DNA of 64,000 nt from positions 124,001 to 188,000 of the forward strand of contig CAWALV010000006.1 of assembly GCA_963782965.1 (NCBI GenBank), in the 5' to 3' direction. Positions 59,767-64,000 of this stretch are shown here, in pieces. Numbering within the stretch: position 1 is the first letter of the stretch; each line of letters begins with the position of its first letter. This DNA comes from CAWALV01 sp963782965 (GTDB lineage: Bacteria > Actinomycetota > Actinomycetes > Acidothermales > Acidothermaceae). Position numbers and translations under genes: made by a program. Below the pieces are notes generated by a model. The model saw nothing but the letters and a program-made list of their open reading frames with translations, was not told the DNA's origin and ran no database searches.

Positions 59767-60486
59767 CTATTCGGCGTCGGCGTGCGCGTCGCTTCGGCTG
59801 CGTTCCGCGACGGGCAGCACGAACTTGTAGCCGACGTTGCGGACGGTTCCGATCAGCGCCTCGTTCTCGGCGCCGAGTTTCGCGCGCAGCCGCCGCACGT
59901 GCACGTCGACGGTTCGGGTGCCGCCGAAGTAGTCGTAGCCCCACACTTCCTGGAGCAGTTGCGCGCGGGTGAAGACCCGACCAGGGTGCTGCGCGAGGTA
60001 CTTCAGCAGCTCGAACTCCTTGAACGTGAGGTCGAGCGTGCGGCCACGCAGCCGCGCCGCATACGTCGACTCGTCGATCATCAGGTCACCGGAGCGGATC
60101 ACCTCGTCGTCCGCGGTCGTGGCGCGGGTCGCCATCTCGCGGCGCCCGCTCGCCAACCGAAGCCGAGCCTCGACCTCGGCAGGACCGGTCGAATCGAGCA
60201 GGACGTCGTCGAAGCCCCACTCGGCGGTGACGACGGAGAGGCCGCCCTCGGTGACCACGAGCAACAGCGGGCTGGAGATGCCGGTGGTGCGCAACACCTG
60301 GCAGAGCGAACGAGCGTGCGCGAGGTCACGCCGGCCGTCGACGAGCACCGCGTCGGCCGGCGGTGCGTCGAGCAGTGCCGAGACCTCGGCGGGGGCGACC
60401 TTGACCCGGTGCAGGAGGAGTCCGAGCGCCGGCAGCACCTCGGCCGAAGGTTGCAGCGCGTTCGTCAGCAGCAGCAGGGTGCTCAC
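59767..60486 (-). CDS. glnR: GlnR-type OmpR-family nitrogen regulator
   Basis: A 239-residue orphan response-regulator-like protein. The receiver-like half (LLLLTNALQPSAEVLPALGL, AVLVDGRRDLAHARSLCQVL, LLLVVTEGGLSVVTAEWGFD) is degenerate around the phosphorylation pocket, with the acidic pair missing. The winged helix (LTFKEFELLKYLAQHPGRVF, QEVWGYDYFGGTRTVDVHVR, IGTVRNVGYKFVLP) is intact. This layout and the mshD neighbour match actinobacterial GlnR, which controls nitrogen-assimilation genes. No kinase is adjacent. GTG 60486 starts it. Confidence 0.88.
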   Translation of the reverse strand: MSTLLLLTNALQPSAEVLPALGLLLHRVKVAPAEVSALLDAPPADAVLVDGRRDLAHARSLCQVLRTTGISSPLLLVVTEGGLSVVTAEWGFDDVLLDSTGPAEVEARLRLASGRREMATRATTADDEVIRSGDLMIDESTYAARLRGRTLDLTFKEFELLKYLAQHPGRVFTRAQLLQEVWGYDYFGGTRTVDVHVRRLRAKLGAENEALIGTVRNVGYKFVLPVAERSRSDAHADAE

Positions 60487-60640
60487 GAGGCGTCGCCTGT
60501 CTCCTAGAGTCGGGGGAGCGTTGATCGGTGGCCCGGTGGGGCCCGGTCGGCCGGAAACTCCCCGAGCACTGGCTCGCGGAGGGTGGAACAGGATCACCAC
60601 GAGGATACGGGCGTGCGCGTTTCGAACGGGTTTCGTCGGC

Positions 60641-60913
60641 ATGTTGTCGCGTAACGAGAGCATTTCCGGCACCTTGCGCTACTGGGCCGCCGCGCGCGAG
60701 GCGGCCGGCACGCGTGAGGAGCGCTACGCCGAGCCGACGCTGGCCGCCGCGCTCGCGGCTGCGGTCGAGCGGCATGGAGCGGCGTTGCGTCGCGTGCTCG
60801 ACCGCTGTTCGTTCGTCGTCGACGGCGCGCCGGCGGGTCGGCGCGATCCCGCCGAGGTCGCACTCACCGACGGCGGCACCGTCGACGTCCTGCCGCCGTT
60901 TGCCGGCGGCTGA
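60641..60913 (+). CDS. moaD: MoaD/ThiS-family sulfur carrier (molybdopterin synthase small subunit)
   Basis: A 90-residue beta-grasp protein (GTLRYWAAAREAAGTREERY, AALAAAVERHGAALRRVLDR, FVVDGAPAG, VDVLPPFAGG). The Gly-Gly end becomes the thiocarboxylate that donates sulfur for molybdopterin. GTLRYWAAAREAAG is a typical actinobacterial MoaD opening. It is divergent from glnR. The start at ATG 60641 lacks a good ribosome site, so TTG 60644 may also serve. The molybdate uptake operon lies 7 kb away. Confidence 0.85.
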   Translation: MLSRNESISGTLRYWAAAREAAGTREERYAEPTLAAALAAAVERHGAALRRVLDRCSFVVDGAPAGRRDPAEVALTDGGTVDVLPPFAGG

Positions 60914-60931
60914 CGGCCCATCGCTGACGGC

Positions 60932-61729
60932 GTGCAACGCGGCAGCCGCCCCCGTATCTGCGACGATGCCTCGGTGTCCTCCGTGATCGCCGCCGCCGGT
61001 GCGGCGCTCCTCCTCGGCGCTTCGGCGCTCGGCCGGACGCCGCTGGGCGTTGCGCTGGTCGTCGTCCAGGTGGCTCTCGTCCTGGGGTGGTGCAAGGCGG
61101 CGGAGCCGGGGGCGCGAATCCAGCTTCCGGGCGCCGTCGTGGCGATCGCCGCGGCGGTAGCTGCCGACGTCGCGCTGCTCCGCGTGCATCCGGCGACCGA
61201 TGTGCGAGCGCTGGCGGGGGTGCTGGCCGCCCTGGTCGGGCTCGCGTTCGCGGTTCAGCTGGGGGCGCACGTTTTCGGGCGCAACCCGCGATCGCCGGTG
61301 ACACCCGGCCTCACACCTGGCCTCACTGCAGCCGTGGCCGCGGGAGCGGTCGCCGTCATCGGCGCCGGCTGGCTCGGCGAGCGCGCCGGGCGGGGTGGTG
61401 CCCAGGTGATCGCCGTCGCTCTCGTCGCGGCCGGTGTCGCTGTCCTCGGCGTCCAACCCCGAGTGCCGGACTGGGTGGGGCTGCCGCTCGGGCTGGCCGC
61501 CGGGATCGGCGCCGGCTTGCTGGTCGCGACGGCGCGCGCGGCACCGACCTTCTCGACGTCGACGGCGGCCGCCATCGCCGCGGTGGCCGCCACGATCGCG
61601 GTGGCCGCCCGGTCGGTCGCACGCATGCCCGCCGGGTCGCCGCGCACGACCCATGCCGCGACCGCGGCGCTGCCGTTGCTCGTCGTCGCGCCCGCCGTCC
61701 TCGTCGTCGCCCGGGTGTTGATCGACTGA
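60932..61729 (+). CDS. Polytopic membrane protein of unknown function
   Basis: A 265-residue, Ala/Val/Gly-rich integral membrane protein with about eight TM helices (SVIAAAGAALLLGASAL, GVALVVVQVALVLGW, VVAIAAAVAADVALL, VLAALVGLAFAVQLG, and later pairs). No recognised catalytic motif. The start is GTG 60932 or GTG 60974. It is coupled to the LmeA-like gene by TGATG, which suggests a cell-envelope role. Confidence 0.7.
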   Translation: MQRGSRPRICDDASVSSVIAAAGAALLLGASALGRTPLGVALVVVQVALVLGWCKAAEPGARIQLPGAVVAIAAAVAADVALLRVHPATDVRALAGVLAALVGLAFAVQLGAHVFGRNPRSPVTPGLTPGLTAAVAAGAVAVIGAGWLGERAGRGGAQVIAVALVAAGVAVLGVQPRVPDWVGLPLGLAAGIGAGLLVATARAAPTFSTSTAAAIAAVAATIAVAARSVARMPAGSPRTTHAATAALPLLVVAPAVLVVARVLID

Positions 61730-62448
61730 TGCGCGTCAAGCTCGCCGTCTTCCTGGCCATCCTGGTCGCCCTGTTCCTCGCCGCCGACCGGATCGCCGTG
61801 CGGGTGGCCGAGCACCGGATCGCCGGAATCGTGCAGACCGACGCGCACCTCGCCCGCCGCCCGCACGTCTCCATCCACGGATTCCCGTTCTTGTTGCAGG
61901 CGGCGCGCGGCCGGTATCCGCGAATCGACGTGCGGGCCAGCGACGTGTTCGCGGCCGACCCGGCGGCGGCCGCCGACGGCTCGTTGGCCCAGCTCAGCTT
62001 TCGCGGGGTGCGGCTGCCGCTGTCGAAGGCGTTGAGTGGCCATGTCGATCGGGTCTTCGTCGACCGGGTCGCGGGCACCGTCGAGATCCCGTTCTCCGAC
62101 ATCGCCGCGGCCGCGCCGGTCGCCGGTCTGTCGATCGGTCCGGTGGCCGGCCGATCTGACGCGTTGGCACTCGGGGAGTCGGTCGACATCGCGGGTGCGC
62201 CGGCCGAGTTCGAAGCCGTGGCGAAGGTCGCGCTTGCAGCCGGGCGGCTCGCCGTCACGCCCGAAACCGTGAGAGGACCGGACGGCGAGGCGGCGTCGGG
62301 GTCGGTCCTTGCCGCAGTCCGGGCCAACGCCTCGTTCACCGTCCGGGTTCCGGCGCTGCCGGGCGGTGTCAGCTTGAGTGGCGTCAGCGTCGACGGCGCC
62401 GGGGTCGTCGTCACGGTCAGTGGCACTCGGGTCGACCTGCAGCCCTGA
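61729..62448 (+). CDS. LmeA/DUF2993 family phospholipid-binding protein
   Basis: A 239-residue envelope protein: N-terminal TM or uncleaved signal (LAVFLAILVALFLAADRIAV), then the DUF2993 domain (HVSIHGFPFLLQAARGRYPR, IDVRASDVFAADPAA, LSFRGVRLPLSKALSG, VAGTVEIPFSDIAAAA). In mycobacteria LmeA binds phosphoinositides and affects lipomannan elongation. Here the lipid partner is unknown. ATG 61729 overlaps the stop of the preceding membrane protein. Confidence 0.85.
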   Translation: MRVKLAVFLAILVALFLAADRIAVRVAEHRIAGIVQTDAHLARRPHVSIHGFPFLLQAARGRYPRIDVRASDVFAADPAAAADGSLAQLSFRGVRLPLSKALSGHVDRVFVDRVAGTVEIPFSDIAAAAPVAGLSIGPVAGRSDALALGESVDIAGAPAEFEAVAKVALAAGRLAVTPETVRGPDGEAASGSVLAAVRANASFTVRVPALPGGVSLSGVSVDGAGVVVTVSGTRVDLQP

Positions 62449-62587
62449 CACCTCTGTGCCGGCCGCGCCGCTCCGGATGCTGTGACTCAGCAGACACGCC
62501 GCCTTGCTCCGGAAACGCCCCGCCGTCGGCGCCCGTGCTCTAGGTTTCGACGGTGAGACGACACACTTGTCGATGGGTGGTGCCGCG

Positions 62588-63682
62588 GTGAGGGTCGTGA
62601 TCCCTCGGGAGACGGTCGAGTACGAACGCCGTGTCGCTTGCGTCCCGGACGCGGTCAGCAAGCTGATCGCCGCCGGCTTGACCGTCACCGTCGAGCGAGG
62701 CGCCGGTACCGCCGCCGGCTATCCGGACTCCGTTTATGCGGGCGCAGGGGCAGAGCTGGCCGATCGGCAGGCCCTCGCCGGCGCCGACGTCGTCCTCGCG
62801 GTGCAGCCGTTGCCGCTCGCCGACGCCCGAACGCTCGCCGCCGGCTCGATCGTATTGAGCTTCCTGCAACCTGCGGCGTCGGAAGAACTGGTCCAAGTGC
62901 TGGCGGAGCGCAAGGCCAGCGCACTCTCCCTCGACCGGCTGCCGCGTATCTCTCGCGCGCAGAGCATGGACGCGCTGTCGTCGCAGTCGCTCGTCACGGG
63001 ATACCGCGCGGCACTGATCGCGGCGGAGAAGCTGCCCCGGTTCTTCCCGTTGCTGATGACCGCCGCCGGTACGGTCCCACCGGCGAAGGTCCTCGTTCTC
63101 GGTGCCGGGGTTGCGGGGCTCCAGGCAATCGCCACGGCCCGCCGCCTCGGCGCCGATGTCTCGGCCTACGACGTACGGGCCGCGGCCGCGGAGGAAGTGA
63201 AGAGTCTCGGCGCGAAGTTCGTCACCCTCGAACTCGAGACACTCGAGGGGGCTGGCGGTTACGCCCGCGAGATGACCGAGGAACGCGCCGCGCGGCAGCG
63301 GGAGTTGTTGACGCCGCACCTCGCGGCGTCCGATGCCGTCATCACGACGGCGGCGGTACCCGGGCGCCGGGCGCCTCTGCTCGTCGACGAAGCGATGGTC
63401 TCTGCGATGCGGCCCGGCACGGTCATCATCGACATCGCGGCCGAATCCGGTGGCAACGTCGCGGGATCGAAGCCGGGTGAAGAGGTCATGCACAACGGCG
63501 TGCTCATCTGGGGCGGCCGGAACATGCCGAGCGGCATGCCCTACGACGCCAGCCGCCTCTACGCCCGCAACCTGGTGAACCTCATGCTGCTCATGACCAA
63601 GGACGGCGAGGTCACCCTCGACCTCGACGACGAGATCGTGGCCGGGTGTCTCGTCGTCCACGCCGGCGAAGTTCGCTCATGA
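62588..63682 (+). CDS. pntAA: NAD(P) transhydrogenase alpha subunit, soluble part
   Basis: A 364-residue Re/Si-specific (proton-translocating) transhydrogenase domain I: VVIPRETVEYERRVACVPDA at the start, LDRLPRISRAQSMDALSSQS, VLVLGAGVAGLQAIATARRL for NAD(H) binding, VSAYDVRAAAAEEVKSLGAK and DIAAESGGNVAGSKPGEEV. It exchanges hydride between NADH and NADP at the membrane. GTG 62588 was chosen to match the family N-terminus. ATG 62573 is an alternative. The split alpha subunit (pntAA plus pntAB) is common in actinobacteria. Confidence 0.92.
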   Translation: MRVVIPRETVEYERRVACVPDAVSKLIAAGLTVTVERGAGTAAGYPDSVYAGAGAELADRQALAGADVVLAVQPLPLADARTLAAGSIVLSFLQPAASEELVQVLAERKASALSLDRLPRISRAQSMDALSSQSLVTGYRAALIAAEKLPRFFPLLMTAAGTVPPAKVLVLGAGVAGLQAIATARRLGADVSAYDVRAAAAEEVKSLGAKFVTLELETLEGAGGYAREMTEERAARQRELLTPHLAASDAVITTAAVPGRRAPLLVDEAMVSAMRPGTVIIDIAAESGGNVAGSKPGEEVMHNGVLIWGGRNMPSGMPYDASRLYARNLVNLMLLMTKDGEVTLDLDDEIVAGCLVVHAGEVRS

Positions 63683-63711
63683 CCACCCCAGCGCTGGAGG
63701 CGCGGCAATGA
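63679..63711 (+). CDS. 10-codon mini-ORF bridging pntAA and pntAB
   Basis: ATG 63679 overlaps the pntAA stop (ATGA), and the mini-ORF's own TGA overlaps the pntAB ATG at 63708 (ATGA). It encodes MTTPALEARQ and covers the whole gap, including the GGAGG that serves pntAB. It may relay ribosomes between the two genes, or be chance. Confidence 0.35.
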   Translation: MTTPALEARQ

Positions 63712-64000
63712 CGAACGTCGAGTTGCTGACTGTCTTCATGCTGTCGGTGTTCGTCGGCTTCGAGGTCATCGCGAAGGTCTCGACGATCCTGCACACGCCG
63801 CTGATGTCGGGTGCGAACGCGATCCACGGCGTGATCCTGGTCGGCGCGATCCTGATCACCGGCGAGGCGTCGGGCACCGCCCAGCTGGCGCTCGGGCTCG
63901 CGGCGGTGGTCCTCGCGACCGCGAACATGGTCGGCGGGTTCGTCGTCACCGACCGCATGCTCGAGATGTTCAAGGGCCGCGGCAAACCGGCCAAGCCGAC
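63708..64000 (+). CDS. pntAB: NAD(P) transhydrogenase alpha subunit, membrane part (partial)
   Basis: The first 97 residues of PntAB, cut by the window edge. MTNVELLTVFMLSVFVGFEV is the first TM helix, followed by TPLMSGANAIHGVILVGAIL, the conserved segment of the proton channel, and NMVGGFVVTDRMLEMFKGR near the end. GGAGG is nine bases upstream of ATG 63708. The beta subunit pntB is expected next. Confidence 0.9.
   Translation, partial: MTNVELLTVFMLSVFVGFEVIAKVSTILHTPLMSGANAIHGVILVGAILITGEASGTAQLALGLAAVVLATANMVGGFVVTDRMLEMFKGRGKPAKP

Overview
The window is high-GC DNA from an actinobacterium (phylum Actinomycetota). The best evidence is a mycothiol synthase (mshD) lying beside a GlnR-type regulator, the same pairing as in mycobacteria. 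Supporting features are many GTG/TTG starts, dense 4-base stop/start overlaps (ATGA, GTGA, TTGA, TGATG), a DUF222/HNH '13E12' protein and an LmeA/DUF2993 protein. A FliA-type sigma factor, FlbD, FlgN-like and PilZ proteins indicate that the organism is flagellated. I saw no rRNA, tRNA, CRISPR array or intact insertion sequence.

Layout. 1-5000: small redox/VOC genes, then an operon of an alpha/beta hydrolase and an unusual fusion of an S51-like peptidase domain to a CysRS-type C-terminal domain. 5100-7400: a two-component system with a His/Met-rich sensor loop beside a secreted Met/Gly-repeat protein, possibly a metal-stress module. 7700-15550: secreted GH3 beta-glucosidase, cell-wall-binding-repeat protein, SixA phosphatase, asparagine synthase and a frameshifted 13E12 HNH protein.

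15860-28610: a coherent amine/polyamine catabolic island. An Lrp-type regulator heads a leftward operon (class III aminotransferase, flavin-nucleotide-binding protein, FAD amine oxidase). Facing it, a rightward operon encodes a PotD/A/B/C-like ABC importer, a second FAD oxidase, a second class III aminotransferase and an MmsA-type aldehyde dehydrogenase. Together these could import an amine, oxidise or transaminate it and deliver the carbon as acyl-CoA.

28620-40290: the accessory region. Its centre is a 2567-residue secreted NHL/YD(RHS)-repeat protein with two LamG-like domains and a variable C-terminal tip. A 154-residue ORF with the position of an immunity gene follows at once. Around it lie transposase remnants (IS481-like and IS3-like), an XRE regulator facing two tiny genes, a frameshifted polyphosphate kinase 2 and a 29-residue membrane peptide. 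This is the most likely site of an undescribed toxin/immunity pair.

40290-53430: a MoaD-like small protein coupled to a BNR-repeat protein, an MFS transporter, a GH15 glucoamylase/trehalase-like enzyme with an SDR, a cytosine permease/deaminase pair and a molybdate operon (Mop-type regulator, modABC). 53470-58570: regulatory and flagellar genes, including a sigma factor whose N-terminus is built from 9-residue repeats. 58630-64000: mshD, glnR, moaD, a membrane protein, LmeA-like protein and the start of a proton-translocating transhydrogenase operon (pntAA, pntAB), cut by the window edge.
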